From Clostridia bacterium (GTDB lineage: Bacteria > Bacillota > Clostridia > Oscillospirales > Acutalibacteraceae): 64,000 nucleotides of DNA. Each line of letters begins with the position of its first letter. The first letter of the stretch is position 1. Both the position numbers and the translations under genes were made by a program. Below are positions 31,171-40,168 of the stretch, piece after piece. A model generated the notes under the pieces. It made no database searches and was not told the DNA's origin. It worked only from the letters and a program-made list of their open reading frames with translations. The stretch spans positions 174,733 through 238,732 of the forward strand of contig JAFTWB010000024.1 in assembly GCA_017465505.1 (NCBI GenBank). Reading direction: 5' to 3'.

Positions 31171-31755
31171 TTAGGATTTAATCTCCCTGAAAAAATTTTC
31201 TGTAACTATTATGTCCACAGGAATATCAAAGGGGTCTGTAGGAAGTGTAAGCCTTAAAAAGCTGTTGTAGCAAAGGCCCACGCTTTTTCCTTTGAAACCC
31301 TTTAAAAACCTGTCGTAATATCCGCCGCCCCGTCCAAGGCGAAAACCCTTCGCGTCAAAAGAAAGCGCAGGCACAACGCAGAGGCTTTTCTCTGTGGGGG
31401 TAGCTTTTTTGCATTTATCCGTATCGGGCTCTTTAAGTCCGTACTTGCCTTCTTTAAGGTCATCCAAAGAGCTTATGAAGTAAAACTCCATAGTATTCTT
31501 ATCACAGCACTTGGGCACTGCCACCTTTTTTCCGTTTACAAAAGCGGCGTGGATAATACCTAAGGTGTCGGGCTCAGGCTCAACGGAAACATAGGTGAGT
31601 ATCATATCTGCCTGAGAGTATTCTTTGGAGCAAAGAATACGGCTTTGAATTTCATAGTCCATCTTCCGTCTGTACTCAAGAGTAAGGCCGCTACGCATTT
31701 CTTTAAAGCGGCTTCTCAGCTCTTTTTTGTTCAGATTTTCTTCATTTACACGCAC
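31171..31755 (-). CDS. 5-formyltetrahydrofolate cyclo-ligase
   Basis: 194 residues from a GTG start at 31755 with AAGGAG eight bases upstream. Lys-Arg-rich N-terminal helix (KKELRSRFKEMRSGL), then the conserved VVPALSFDAKGFRLGRGGGYYDRFL nucleotide-binding motif. It makes 5,10-methenyl-THF from 5-formyl-THF using ATP. The start overlaps the DJ-1 gene end by ten bases. Location beside thyX and tmk fits folate and thymidylate metabolism. Confidence 0.93.
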   Translation of the reverse strand: MRVNEENLNKKELRSRFKEMRSGLTLEYRRKMDYEIQSRILCSKEYSQADMILTYVSVEPEPDTLGIIHAAFVNGKKVAVPKCCDKNTMEFYFISSLDDLKEGKYGLKEPDTDKCKKATPTEKSLCVVPALSFDAKGFRLGRGGGYYDRFLKGFKGKSVGLCYNSFLRLTLPTDPFDIPVDIIVTENFFREIKS

Positions 31756-32294
31756 TGCATTGACTCCTTAAGTGCCTTTGCCACGCTTTCTCCTTTAAGC
31801 TCGGTGATGATTTCTGCGGCAAAGTCAATGGTAGCTCCCGGACCTTTGGAAGTAATCACACGACAATCCTTAACAGCAGGAAGCGGAGAAAGGGTTGCAC
31901 CCTTAAGCTCGCTTTCAAAACCCGGGTAGCAGGTAGCGTTTTTGCCCTCTAAGATACCCTTATGACCGAGAATCTGAGGAGCGGCACAAATTGCAAAAAT
32001 ATAGAGATTATTTTCTACGCAATAGTCCAGTGCCTTATTGACGCCCTCTGACTCTTCAAGGTTAACAGTACCGGGCATACCGCCGGGTAGGATTACACCT
32101 TCCATATTCTCAAAATCAATTTCTTCCATAGCCATATCAGCCGCAACATAAATAGAGTGAGCACCTTTTACAAGGTTAAGCTGTGCCTTATTTACACACA
32201 CGGTTGCAACTTCAACTTCGGCACGTCTTAACATATCAACTGTGGTGATAGCTTCGATTTCTTCAAAGCCTGTTGCAAGAAAACAGTAAAACAT
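31746..32294 (-). CDS. DJ-1/PfpI family protein (YajL-like)
   Basis: 182 residues. FLATGFEEIEAITTVDMLRRAEVEV is the family N-terminus; the nucleophile elbow AICAAPQIL places Cys103, and TSKGPGATIDFA provides the conserved C-terminal segment. DJ-1-like proteins act in protein or nucleotide deglycation and redox protection; the exact activity is debated. Located in the thymidylate/folate operon. Confidence 0.93.
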   Translation of the reverse strand: MFYCFLATGFEEIEAITTVDMLRRAEVEVATVCVNKAQLNLVKGAHSIYVAADMAMEEIDFENMEGVILPGGMPGTVNLEESEGVNKALDYCVENNLYIFAICAAPQILGHKGILEGKNATCYPGFESELKGATLSPLPAVKDCRVITSKGPGATIDFAAEIITELKGESVAKALKESMQCV

Positions 32295-32303
32295 ACAAAC
32301 ACC

Positions 32304-32978
32304 TCAATTAAAAACTTCCATAGCTTCTTTATAAACCTTCTCAGAAATCTCCTCAATAGTATAGGGGTTTTCACCGTCACTGCACTGAATCACGGTCCAG
32401 CCCAGCTTTTCTGCGGCGAAGAGAGCATTTCCTCTGCAAATCTTGAGAAAATCCACGTTCTTTTCGTGAAGGTCCTTTTTGCTTTCGTCGCCCTCATATC
32501 GCTTTGACATAAGCTTCTGAGAAATCTCTGTAGGCATATCAAGGTAAATAACCTTGTCGGGCTTTGGAAGTCCCATTTTATTAAACTCAAAATCCACAAG
32601 CCAGCTTAAGAAAACTTCCTTTTCTTCACCCTCAAGCTTTGAAAGCATATACACCGCATTGGAAGTGGTGTAGCGGTCAAATACGAAGTTCACACCGCCT
32701 TCAAAATCCTCTTTCCAGTTTTTCAGGTAGCTTGCGATTCTGTCTACAGCATAAAAGGAAGACGCTGCGTAAGCATTCACCGCCATAGGGTCGTCAGAAA
32801 ATTCTCCTCCCAGATACATTTTCACAAGAGCGGAGCTCTGGCTGTCGTAATCGGGAAAAGAAAGTCTTTTTATCTTAAAATCTTCTGATAATCTGTCACA
32901 AAGAAGTCTTGCCTGAGTGTTTTTTCCCGAGCCGTCAAGCCCCTCTATAACAATTATCTTACCCTTATTATTTTCCAT
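32304..32978 (-). CDS. tmk: Thymidylate kinase
   Basis: 224 residues. P-loop IEGLDGSGKNTQ (Asn where Thr or Ser is most common), the DRY-type segment FVFDRYTTSNAVYML, and a lid region with KRYEGDESKKDLHEKN. It phosphorylates dTMP to dTDP. It overlaps thyX by 11 bases, so dTMP synthesis and its first phosphorylation are encoded together. Confidence 0.92.
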   Translation of the reverse strand: MENNKGKIIVIEGLDGSGKNTQARLLCDRLSEDFKIKRLSFPDYDSQSSALVKMYLGGEFSDDPMAVNAYAASSFYAVDRIASYLKNWKEDFEGGVNFVFDRYTTSNAVYMLSKLEGEEKEVFLSWLVDFEFNKMGLPKPDKVIYLDMPTEISQKLMSKRYEGDESKKDLHEKNVDFLKICRGNALFAAEKLGWTVIQCSDGENPYTIEEISEKVYKEAMEVFN

Positions 32979-33768
32979 ATTTCGCTCTTACTTCCTTAAT
33001 TTTTCCGCAGGTCATATTGCCCTCGGGACAAGCTCCTCTGAGGCAAGAAGGACCGCTGTTTTTGAAAAGTGTGGGAGCAACCTCTTTGCAAAGAAGGAGC
33101 ATTTGCTCTGCTACCTCTCTGATTTCCCACTGAGCACGGTTGCAGCAGCGGTGAGCAAAGAAATTCTCAAGGCTTCTTACGTTAAAGGTACACACAATCT
33201 TGGTAGTACAGGCATTAGGCAGAAGGTACCTTGCGTCCTCGTTTGCCTTTTTAATAAATGCAGAGCACTTTGCCTTGTTTTCTTCCTTGTAAGCAGCGAT
33301 AATCTCCTCGTCACTGCCCTCATACTCTTTGCCTGTTTCGGCCTTGATATATTTAACCGCAAGAGCGTCGCGGATTTCTGAATAAGCCTGACGCTGAGCA
33401 GAGATTATTTTGTCGTATATAGCCAGACATCTTTCATCCTCAGCAATTTCGGGAGGAGTCACAAACTCAAAGCTGTTGCCGTCAACATAACGCTGGGATT
33501 GCTGGCTGTAAGAAGCAATGCGGTGACGTACAAGCTGATGAGAGCAGGCACGGGAGATACCCTCTACGCCAAAGGTAAAGGTAGCGTGCTCTGTGGGGCT
33601 GGCGTGGCCTAAATTTGCCAACATTTCTACAAATGAAGCAGTTTTTTCAGGTGTTAGCCCCTCTTTTATATCTTTGATATCAGACGGCGAATAGCAAAGC
33701 TTAGCCGCCATAGCCACAACCTCTTCTGGGTTGGGAGTGTGACAAAGTAAGGTTACCTTGGGTGCCAT
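32968..33768 (-). CDS. thyX: Flavin-dependent thymidylate synthase
   Basis: 266 residues from the ATG at 33768 (TGGAGG upstream; the open frame to 33828 extends into the promoter). The ThyX motif appears as RHRIASYSQQSQRYV. ThyX methylates dUMP with methylene-THF and FADH2/NADPH, so this organism does not depend on ThyA plus DHFR. First gene of the operon thyX-tmk-DJ-1-cyclo-ligase-mltG-U32. Confidence 0.95.
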   Translation of the reverse strand: MAPKVTLLCHTPNPEEVVAMAAKLCYSPSDIKDIKEGLTPEKTASFVEMLANLGHASPTEHATFTFGVEGISRACSHQLVRHRIASYSQQSQRYVDGNSFEFVTPPEIAEDERCLAIYDKIISAQRQAYSEIRDALAVKYIKAETGKEYEGSDEEIIAAYKEENKAKCSAFIKKANEDARYLLPNACTTKIVCTFNVRSLENFFAHRCCNRAQWEIREVAEQMLLLCKEVAPTLFKNSGPSCLRGACPEGNMTCGKIKEVRAKYGK

Positions 33769-33818
33769 AGTTTTCCTCCAATCAGGACAAAAGTACATAT
33801 TATCCCATATTCTTTTTA

Positions 33819-33847
33819 ATTGTAACACATATCAGCACAAAAATCAA
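33819..33847 (-). promoter_or_regulatory. Promoter of the thyX operon
   Basis: TTGATT, 17-base spacer, TACAAT with TGT just before it, on the minus strand. Confidence 0.72.
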
Positions 33848-33852
33848 CGGCA

Positions 33853-33882
33853 AAAACGGCAGACCGTACAGCCTGCCGTTTT
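33853..33882 (-). terminator. Terminator after the holin gene
   Basis: Stem AAAACGGCAG/CTGCCGTTTT on the minus strand, with T-run, five bases past the holin stop. Confidence 0.88.
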
Positions 33883-33886
33883 ACTG

Positions 33887-34315
33887 TTATTTGTCGCTCT
33901 CGGATTTGTCTTTTAACTGCAAAAGCACGTTCTTAAGCTTTTTGGGAAGGGGTATTACCTTGGCGGCGTTTTCCAGAACCGACAACCCCTCATTTGCTAT
34001 GAAAAAAAGAATTGTCATCTCTCTTAAGGGAAGCCCCTGGGGGAGAATCCTCTGTAAAGCCACTGCAACCCCAACCACCAGAAGCATAATCACCTTTTTG
34101 ATTATGCCTTTGTAGCCTATAGCACTGGAAAGCTTTTTCTCGTAAGCCGCACTTATAACCCCTGTGACATAGTCCACAACAATAAGAATGATAAGGGTCA
34201 CAAGCAAACTGTCAAAGCCGCCGAGAAATTTTGAAACATAGCCGAAAATTGCGGCGATTACTGCGGAAAAGGTAAACTTTGCCGCCGACACACCTGTGCT
34301 GAAAGGATTATACAT
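33887..34315 (-). CDS. Phage-type holin (phage_holin_4/TcdE-like)
   Basis: 142 residues from the ATG at 34315, which has GCAGGTG six bases upstream; a TTG at 34330 is possible. Three hydrophobic segments: VSAAKFTFSAVIAAIFGYV, LLVTLIILIVVDYVTGVISAAY, and VIMLLVVGVAVALQRIL. The DYVTGVISAAYEKKLSSAIGYKGI pattern is the hallmark of the Clostridium/phage holin family that also includes TcdE. The gene overlaps the lysin gene end by eight bases, the classic lysis-cassette arrangement. It would form membrane holes for the lysin. Confidence 0.92.
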   Translation of the reverse strand: MYNPFSTGVSAAKFTFSAVIAAIFGYVSKFLGGFDSLLVTLIILIVVDYVTGVISAAYEKKLSSAIGYKGIIKKVIMLLVVGVAVALQRILPQGLPLREMTILFFIANEGLSVLENAAKVIPLPKKLKNVLLQLKDKSESDK

Positions 34316-35231
34316 CAAAAACACCTGCAATCTCTTTCTGCAAAGCAGTTGCGTCCTTGATATTTACCGCTCCGTCGCCGTTTACATCTCCCACCACAGG
34401 CAAGCTGTCAAGAATCTGCTGATACATCCTTCTTACAAAAACAAGGTCAATCTCCTCATTTTCTTCAAGAGAGAGTGCCTTTTTCATCTGCAAAATTGCA
34501 GCATTGGTCATTCTGCCCTTTTTGTTATCAATGGGCGAAATACTCTGGCTGATAACTCCAAGCCTTTGGGAAATCATCAGAATACTCTGCAAAAGAGCAG
34601 TTTCAAAATTCTCTTCAGGCTTTTCTTCAGGCTTCTGCACAGCTTTTACCAGCTTGGGATTATAAATAATATTCATATCCACATTGCCGCTTATGCCATC
34701 TATTTTGGCGCTTGAAGTATACTGCCACATATCGCACTCAAACTCTGGCACGTCATTATACTGGGCAAGCCAGATATAGTAAGTGCCGTAGAGGGTTTTG
34801 TAATCAAGGTAGTTTTCAAACCAGTTTGCATTGGCGTAAACTCCCACACGATAGCCTTCCGTAAGGAGAAGAGCCATAAAAGTCTTTGCCATTTTTGTGA
34901 GAGTTTCTTTGCCAAGGTCTGATTGGGAGTTGTCCTCCATATCGTAAAACACGGGAAGCTCAAACTCCTTGTTTCCAAGAACAGAGATACAGGCTTTCGC
35001 CTCTCTATTTGCGTCCTCAACGCTGTCTGCGTAAGAGTACCAGTAAGCTCCCACATTAAGCCCTGCTTTTTTTGCCTCGGTATAGTTTTTTTCAAACATA
35101 CTGTCCTTCTGAGCAGAATTTCTGCCAAAGCCTGCACGAAGCACAACGCAGGAAACCCCCTGTGCCTTTACTTTTTCAAAGTCCACATCACCTTGCCACT
35201 CGGAAACATCTATACACTTAATTTCTGCCAA
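34308..35231 (-). CDS. GH25 lysozyme (endolysin) with a single dockerin-like repeat
   Basis: 307 residues, TTG start with AGGAGGTGA. No signal peptide, as expected of a holin-dependent endolysin. Residues 1-205 are a GH25 barrel: CIDVSEWQGDVDFEKVKAQG, catalytic FYDMED, AQYNDVPEFECDMWQY. Residues 205-280 are a charged helical linker. The C-terminus GDVNGDGAVNIKDATALQKEI is one EF-hand-like dockerin repeat with the DxNxDGxxxxxD calcium loop; the second repeat of a normal dockerin is missing. It cuts muramic acid bonds in peptidoglycan. Confidence 0.92.
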   Translation of the reverse strand: MAEIKCIDVSEWQGDVDFEKVKAQGVSCVVLRAGFGRNSAQKDSMFEKNYTEAKKAGLNVGAYWYSYADSVEDANREAKACISVLGNKEFELPVFYDMEDNSQSDLGKETLTKMAKTFMALLLTEGYRVGVYANANWFENYLDYKTLYGTYYIWLAQYNDVPEFECDMWQYTSSAKIDGISGNVDMNIIYNPKLVKAVQKPEEKPEENFETALLQSILMISQRLGVISQSISPIDNKKGRMTNAAILQMKKALSLEENEEIDLVFVRRMYQQILDSLPVVGDVNGDGAVNIKDATALQKEIAGVFDV

Positions 35232-35243
35232 ATTATCACCTCC

Positions 35244-35957
35244 TTATATACCGAAACTTTTTTTATCCGTTGCAAGATTTCTTTCTCGCTCTGTGTCGGT
35301 GAGCATTCTGTCATAAACTCTTATGCAGGCGATTTCGCCCTGAAGCCTATAGGAATAAGCAGCGTTATTATATCTTGCACCAATAACAGGATAGGTAGGA
35401 TTGGCAATATTGCCCCCTGTTGCACCTTTCTGGCAGTAAACACCATTCTGATAAAGAGAGTAGTTGTTGATGTCATCCCCACCGTAAACTACCGAATAGC
35501 TGGCAAGCTGGTCAACCTTACTGACAAGAGAGGCGTTCTGCTCGTTACAGGTAGCACATTTAAAACCGTTTGAGGAAGGTCTGTACCATAAGCCTGCGGC
35601 AAAGGAGGAATAAACAGCATTGCCTTTGCCTAAGAAAACCCCCTGAACATTCTGGGTGTCGTTCAGTTTACATACAACCTCAATGGTTCTTTCTTTAAGT
35701 CCTGAAAGAATTCCGCAAGAAGCCACAGACTGAGCTTCCTTGATTCTTCCGCAAGAAGAAACTCCGTCAAAGGTGATTACAGAGTTTCCTGTATAAACAG
35801 ACTCCAGCTCTGCGTACTGACCTCTTAAGTTTGAGTCGTTCCAGACTCTTGTGTCTGACACCTTCATTAAAGGCTCACTTCCGTCGAGGTAAAGTACCAG
35901 CCCTTCTCTCACATAATCCGGCAAGGTTTCAGGAAAAGAAGCCGCCCTCTTTCTCAT
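35244..35957 (-). CDS. LamG/concanavalin-A-like lectin domain protein of phage-type module
   Basis: 237 residues from the ATG at 35957, two bases after the stop of the upstream gene (TAAAATG), so likely coupled; a GTG start at 35975 is possible. The sequence LYLDGSEPLMKVSDTRVWND, VITFDGVSSCGRI, RTIEVVCKLND and GEIACIRVYDRMLTDTERERN is the Laminin_G_3 pattern of a jellyroll lectin. In phages such domains sit at the tips of tail fibres and bind host glycans. No signal peptide. Confidence 0.72.
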   Translation of the reverse strand: MRKRAASFPETLPDYVREGLVLYLDGSEPLMKVSDTRVWNDSNLRGQYAELESVYTGNSVITFDGVSSCGRIKEAQSVASCGILSGLKERTIEVVCKLNDTQNVQGVFLGKGNAVYSSFAAGLWYRPSSNGFKCATCNEQNASLVSKVDQLASYSVVYGGDDINNYSLYQNGVYCQKGATGGNIANPTYPVIGARYNNAAYSYRLQGEIACIRVYDRMLTDTERERNLATDKKSFGI

Positions 35958-35958
35958 T

Positions 35959-37173
35959 TTACTCAAGAGCCACACCTCTTGACACAGCGTTGAGATAATT
36001 TCCGTCGTACCAGAAAATTACGTTATAGATTTTATTTGTCTGAGGCACAAGACAGATACAACTAACACTCCCCTGATTTGCCGTTGTAACATCGTCACCG
36101 CTCCATTTTACAGAAGCAGGACAGCTGAGGCTTGTGGCAGGGCTGGCGGATTTGAAAACCAGCGAACATTCAAAATTTTCGCTGAAGCTTTCAGGAAGAC
36201 TGAGAGTCATATTCTGGGCATATTCCGAAAGCCTGAACTCTGTCTTATCTTCAAGAGTAATATCAGGATTTGACGCCATAACCTTTTTGACAGAAACTTC
36301 TTCTTCGTACTTTCTGTCAAGCATTGAAGCAGTGATTGACCCCTGAGGGGTTTCATCACAGGAAACAAGGGTGGAGCTGCCCTTGGCATAATACCAACGC
36401 TCACCGTTAGTAAGGTTTACAAGGAGAAGTCCTGTAAGGTTTATGTCTGTAACTGCAAGGAAGCTACCCTCACCTACCACTGCTTTGATGGGAGAAAGTC
36501 CTGAAAATTCCACCCTGTAAACCGTATCAGCGGCAGAGCTGTCTTTTAAGATTGAGTCAAAATAATCGTAGCCTGCAACTGAGGCTCGGGAGTTTTTCTC
36601 CCAGTAGCTTCTGTCAAGCTTTTCAGGGGTAACCACGCCGTCAGGCAGGCTAAAGGTTGAAGAAACACCGCTGTCTTCGTACTTTTCGCTTTCAATGTTG
36701 TAGACATACCAATTGCCGTTTTCTCCCACATAGGGCATTTTGGCAGAGGCAGCCTGCATTTTTTGGTAAAGGTCGTTGAGGGTTTTCTCGTAGCTTAAAA
36801 ACTCTGAGTTTGAATTTTTAAACTCTTCATCTTCCTCGGTACTAATACCGACCACGAAAATATCAGAGGTTGTGTGGTAAACCTCTTCCTCTTCTGAAAA
36901 CGCCTTAATCTGAGCTTTTACAATTCCGCTTTTGAAAATATGGTCTTCCTGAATATCCCAGGTAAGAATTGTACCCTCGCTGCTGACAGTTGCAGGAAGT
37001 ATAAAGTGGTTGTGTCTGCCGTCGTCAAAGGTAAGGTAAAGACGATAGAGCCATCCGCTTTGGGGTGCAGAGCGGATTAAGAATTTTTTCTGAGCGTGAA
37101 GGTTGTCCCCTGTAAAACCGAGAAAACGTTCACCCTCGGGGATGGTGAGTATTCCATCCGAAATTGTTATCAT
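35959..37173 (-). CDS. Phage baseplate/tail-fibre-like protein
   Basis: 404 residues from the ATG at 37173 (GGAGGTG upstream; the open frame extends to 37197 without a ribosome binding site). The first 100 residues form a beta-rich domain (GERFLGFTGDNLHAQKKFLIR, HNHFILPATVSSEGTILTWDI) resembling baseplate upper protein N-termini. A heptad-like helix (FLSYEKTLNDLYQKMQAASAK) follows and then strand-rich fibre repeats. No signal peptide. It leads the four-gene module ending with the holin. Confidence 0.6.
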   Translation of the reverse strand: MITISDGILTIPEGERFLGFTGDNLHAQKKFLIRSAPQSGWLYRLYLTFDDGRHNHFILPATVSSEGTILTWDIQEDHIFKSGIVKAQIKAFSEEEEVYHTTSDIFVVGISTEEDEEFKNSNSEFLSYEKTLNDLYQKMQAASAKMPYVGENGNWYVYNIESEKYEDSGVSSTFSLPDGVVTPEKLDRSYWEKNSRASVAGYDYFDSILKDSSAADTVYRVEFSGLSPIKAVVGEGSFLAVTDINLTGLLLVNLTNGERWYYAKGSSTLVSCDETPQGSITASMLDRKYEEEVSVKKVMASNPDITLEDKTEFRLSEYAQNMTLSLPESFSENFECSLVFKSASPATSLSCPASVKWSGDDVTTANQGSVSCICLVPQTNKIYNVIFWYDGNYLNAVSRGVALE

Positions 37174-37205
37174 AAAAACACCTCCACTAAGGGGCATAAA
37201 AAAAG

Positions 37206-37235
37206 AAAAAATTGCACTAAAACGTGCAATTTTTT
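37206..37235 (-). terminator. uvrA terminator
   Basis: Stem AAAAATTGCAC/GTGCAATTTTT; runs on both sides, 17 bases past the uvrA stop. Confidence 0.85.
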
Positions 37236-37252
37236 CAAGTGACTTAAAAATT

Positions 37253-40075
37253 TTATAAAATTTTCTTCAAAAATGCTCCTGTGTAGGACTCTTCGCACTG
37301 AACAATCTCTTCGGGAGTTCCCTGAGTAATAACAGTACCGCCGCCGTCGCCGCCTTCAGGGCCAAGGTCGATTATATGATCCGCCGTCTTAATAAGGTCA
37401 AGGTTATGCTCAATAACAACCACCGTATTACCTGCGTCCACCAGCTTCTGAAGAACCTCAATAAGCTTGTGAACATCGGCAGTGTGAAGTCCCGTGGTAG
37501 GCTCGTCCAGAATATAGACCGTCTTGCCTGTGCTTCTTTTTGAAAGCTCTGTGGCAAGCTTCACTCTCTGAGCTTCACCGCCTGAAAGAGTGGGAGCAGG
37601 CTGGCCGATTTTAATGTATCCCAAGCCAACGTCGCAGAGAGTCTTGAGCTTACGCTCGATTTTAGGCATATTCTGGAAAAATTCCCTGCCCTCTTCGGCG
37701 GTCATTTCCAGAACATCATAAATAGACTTGCCTTTATATTTAACCTCAAGGGTTTCGTGATTATACCTTCTGCCCTTGCAGACCTCACAAGGCACATAAA
37801 CGTCAGGGAGAAAATGCATTTCGATTTTGATAATTCCGTCGCCTTCACAGCTTTCACATCTTCCTCCTTTTATATTAAAGGAGAATCTGCCTGCGGAGTA
37901 ACCTCTCAGCTTTGCCTCCTGAGTCTGGGCAAAAAGCTCGCGTATATCGGTGAAAACTCCTGTGTAAGTGGCAGGGTTTGAACGTGGAGTCCTGCCGATA
38001 GGGCTCTGGTCAATGGCAATTACCTTGTCTAAGTTTTCCATACCCTCAATTTTTTTGCACTTGCCGGGCTTAACCTTTGCTCCGTTAAGCTCACTTGCAA
38101 GAGCCTTATAGAGAATTTCATTTACAAGGGAGGATTTGCCCGAGCCCGAAACACCTGTAACGCAGATAAACTTACCCAAAGGAAAATCAACGTTGATATT
38201 CTTCAGGTTATTCTGCTTTGCACCTACTACTCTCAGCTTTTTGCCGTTGCCCTTTCGTCTGATTTCAGGCACAGGCACACATCTTTTTCCGCTTAAGTAC
38301 TGACCTGTAATGGAAGCTTCCACCTCCATAATCTCCTGAGCAGTACCCTGAGCAATAATCTCGCCGCCGTGAACCCCTGCACCGGGGCCGATATCTATAA
38401 TATGGTCAGCCTCAAGCATTGTGTCGGTGTCGTGCTCCACCACAATTACGGTATTTCCTAAATCACGCAGCCTCTTAAGAGTATAAAGAAGCTTTTCGTT
38501 ATCCCTTTGATGAAGTCCGATACTGGGCTCGTCAAGGATATATAAAACACCTGTGAGAGAGCTGCCTATCTGGGTAGCAAGGCGGATTCGCTGGCTCTCT
38601 CCACCTGAGAGAGTGCCTGCTGTACGAGAAAGGGTGAGGTATCCAAGTCCTACATTTTTTAGGAAGGTAAGCCTCTCTCTTATTTCCTTCACAATAGGAG
38701 CGGCTATGAGCATATCACGCTGACTAAGCTCAGCAGTTTCTACAAACTCCAGAGCCTTGTCCACGGACAAATCACAAAACTCAGCGATATTTATGTCGCT
38801 TACCGTAACACCCAGAGCAACCTTTGAAAGCCTCTGGCCGCCGCACTCGTCGCAGGGAATTGAAGACATAAAGCCTTCGATTTCTTCTTTAATCCAGTTG
38901 CTGTTGGTCTGGTGGTAACGTCTGTCAAGATTATTGAGCACACCCTCAAAAGGAGCATAATACTCCTGATTTTTTCCAAAGGGAGTATTGCGGACAAGTC
39001 TGATTTTCTCTCCCTTTGTACCGTAAAGAAGAATATCAACGATTTTTTCATCCAAATCGCAGATAGGCGTATCAAGAGAAAAGCCGTAATACTCGCTTAA
39101 GCCCTTGTAATACATATAAGCAATTGTGTTGCCTTCCATAGCCCAGCCGCCTGCTTTGATACCGCCCTGAGCAACGCTTTTATTCTTATCAGGAATAATT
39201 CTGTCAGGGTCAAGACGCATAAACACACCCAGACCTGTGCACTTGGGGCAAGCTCCGTATGGTGCATTAAAAGAAAACATTCTGGGAGAAAGCTCATCAA
39301 TACAAGCTCCGTGATCAGGACAGGCGTAGCTCTGAGAAAAGAGAATATCTTCCTTGTCGGGGATATTCACAACAACAAGGCCATTTGTCAGCTTGGAAGC
39401 GGTTTCAATGCTATCCGCAAGACGGGAGCGGATGTCACTCTTCATAACCAGACGGTCAACAACCACTTCAATACTGTGCTTTTTATTCTTCTCAAGCTTG
39501 ATGTCCTCAGACAAGTCGTACATTATGCCGTCCACCCTTACTCGGGCAAAACCGCCTTTTCGGGCAGCTTCCAGCTCTTTTGTGTGTTCGCCTTTTCGGG
39601 ATCTTACAACAGGAGCCAGAATCTGAAGTCTTGTGCCTTCTTCAAACTTAAAAATCTTATCCACAATCTGGTCCACAGACTGGGTTTTTATTTCTCTGCC
39701 GCAAACAGGACAGTGAGGCACACCCACTCTGGCATATAGCAGACGCAGGTAGTCGTAAATCTCCGTAACCGTGCCCACTGTTGAGCGAGGGTTTTTGGAT
39801 GTGGTTTTCTGGTCAATAGATATAGCAGGAGACAGTCCGTCTATGGAGTCAACATCGGGCTTGTCCATCTGCCCTAAGAAAAGCCTTGCATAAGAGGACA
39901 AAGACTCCACATAACGCCTCTGACCCTCAGCATAAATTGTATCAAAGGCAAGGGAAGATTTGCCCGAGCCCGAAAGGCCTGTCATAACCACAAGCTTGTC
40001 CCTTGGAATGTCTACATCTACATTTTTAAGGTTGTGTTCTCTGGCACCACGCACCGTAATTTTATCCTGTGGCAC
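37253..40075 (-). CDS. uvrA: Excinuclease ABC subunit A
   Basis: 940 residues from a GTG start with GAGGTG upstream. Two ABC ATPase modules: Walker [15 protein letters not shown] near residue 31 and [15 protein letters not shown] in the second half, with LSGGESQR and LSGGEAQR signatures. The zinc-finger cysteine sets ([41 protein letters not shown]) are intact. UvrA dimers scan DNA for bulky lesions and load UvrB. Monocistronic here; uvrB and uvrC are elsewhere. Confidence 0.98.
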   Translation of the reverse strand: MPQDKITVRGAREHNLKNVDVDIPRDKLVVMTGLSGSGKSSLAFDTIYAEGQRRYVESLSSYARLFLGQMDKPDVDSIDGLSPAISIDQKTTSKNPRSTVGTVTEIYDYLRLLYARVGVPHCPVCGREIKTQSVDQIVDKIFKFEEGTRLQILAPVVRSRKGEHTKELEAARKGGFARVRVDGIMYDLSEDIKLEKNKKHSIEVVVDRLVMKSDIRSRLADSIETASKLTNGLVVVNIPDKEDILFSQSYACPDHGACIDELSPRMFSFNAPYGACPKCTGLGVFMRLDPDRIIPDKNKSVAQGGIKAGGWAMEGNTIAYMYYKGLSEYYGFSLDTPICDLDEKIVDILLYGTKGEKIRLVRNTPFGKNQEYYAPFEGVLNNLDRRYHQTNSNWIKEEIEGFMSSIPCDECGGQRLSKVALGVTVSDINIAEFCDLSVDKALEFVETAELSQRDMLIAAPIVKEIRERLTFLKNVGLGYLTLSRTAGTLSGGESQRIRLATQIGSSLTGVLYILDEPSIGLHQRDNEKLLYTLKRLRDLGNTVIVVEHDTDTMLEADHIIDIGPGAGVHGGEIIAQGTAQEIMEVEASITGQYLSGKRCVPVPEIRRKGNGKKLRVVGAKQNNLKNINVDFPLGKFICVTGVSGSGKSSLVNEILYKALASELNGAKVKPGKCKKIEGMENLDKVIAIDQSPIGRTPRSNPATYTGVFTDIRELFAQTQEAKLRGYSAGRFSFNIKGGRCESCEGDGIIKIEMHFLPDVYVPCEVCKGRRYNHETLEVKYKGKSIYDVLEMTAEEGREFFQNMPKIERKLKTLCDVGLGYIKIGQPAPTLSGGEAQRVKLATELSKRSTGKTVYILDEPTTGLHTADVHKLIEVLQKLVDAGNTVVVIEHNLDLIKTADHIIDLGPEGGDGGGTVITQGTPEEIVQCEESYTGAFLKKIL

Positions 40076-40103
40076 AGTATCACCTCTATATATTTAATAT
40101 ACT

Positions 40104-40140
40104 AAAAAACGGGTAACGGGCATTTTCGTCCGTTACCCGT
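40104..40140 (-). terminator. Terminator after ftsH
   Basis: Perfect 11-bp stem ACGGGTAACGG/CCGTTACCCGT with TTTTTTAG on the minus strand. It ends the rnj-to-ftsH gene run. Confidence 0.92.
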
Positions 40141-40168
40141 AATTAAATTTTTGCAAGTTATTGCTTAA

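Noticed and set aside
32304-32978. Asn in the thymidylate kinase P-loop as a sign of inactivity
   Set aside because: The essential Gly-Lys are present and the other motifs are intact, so the variation is probably harmless.
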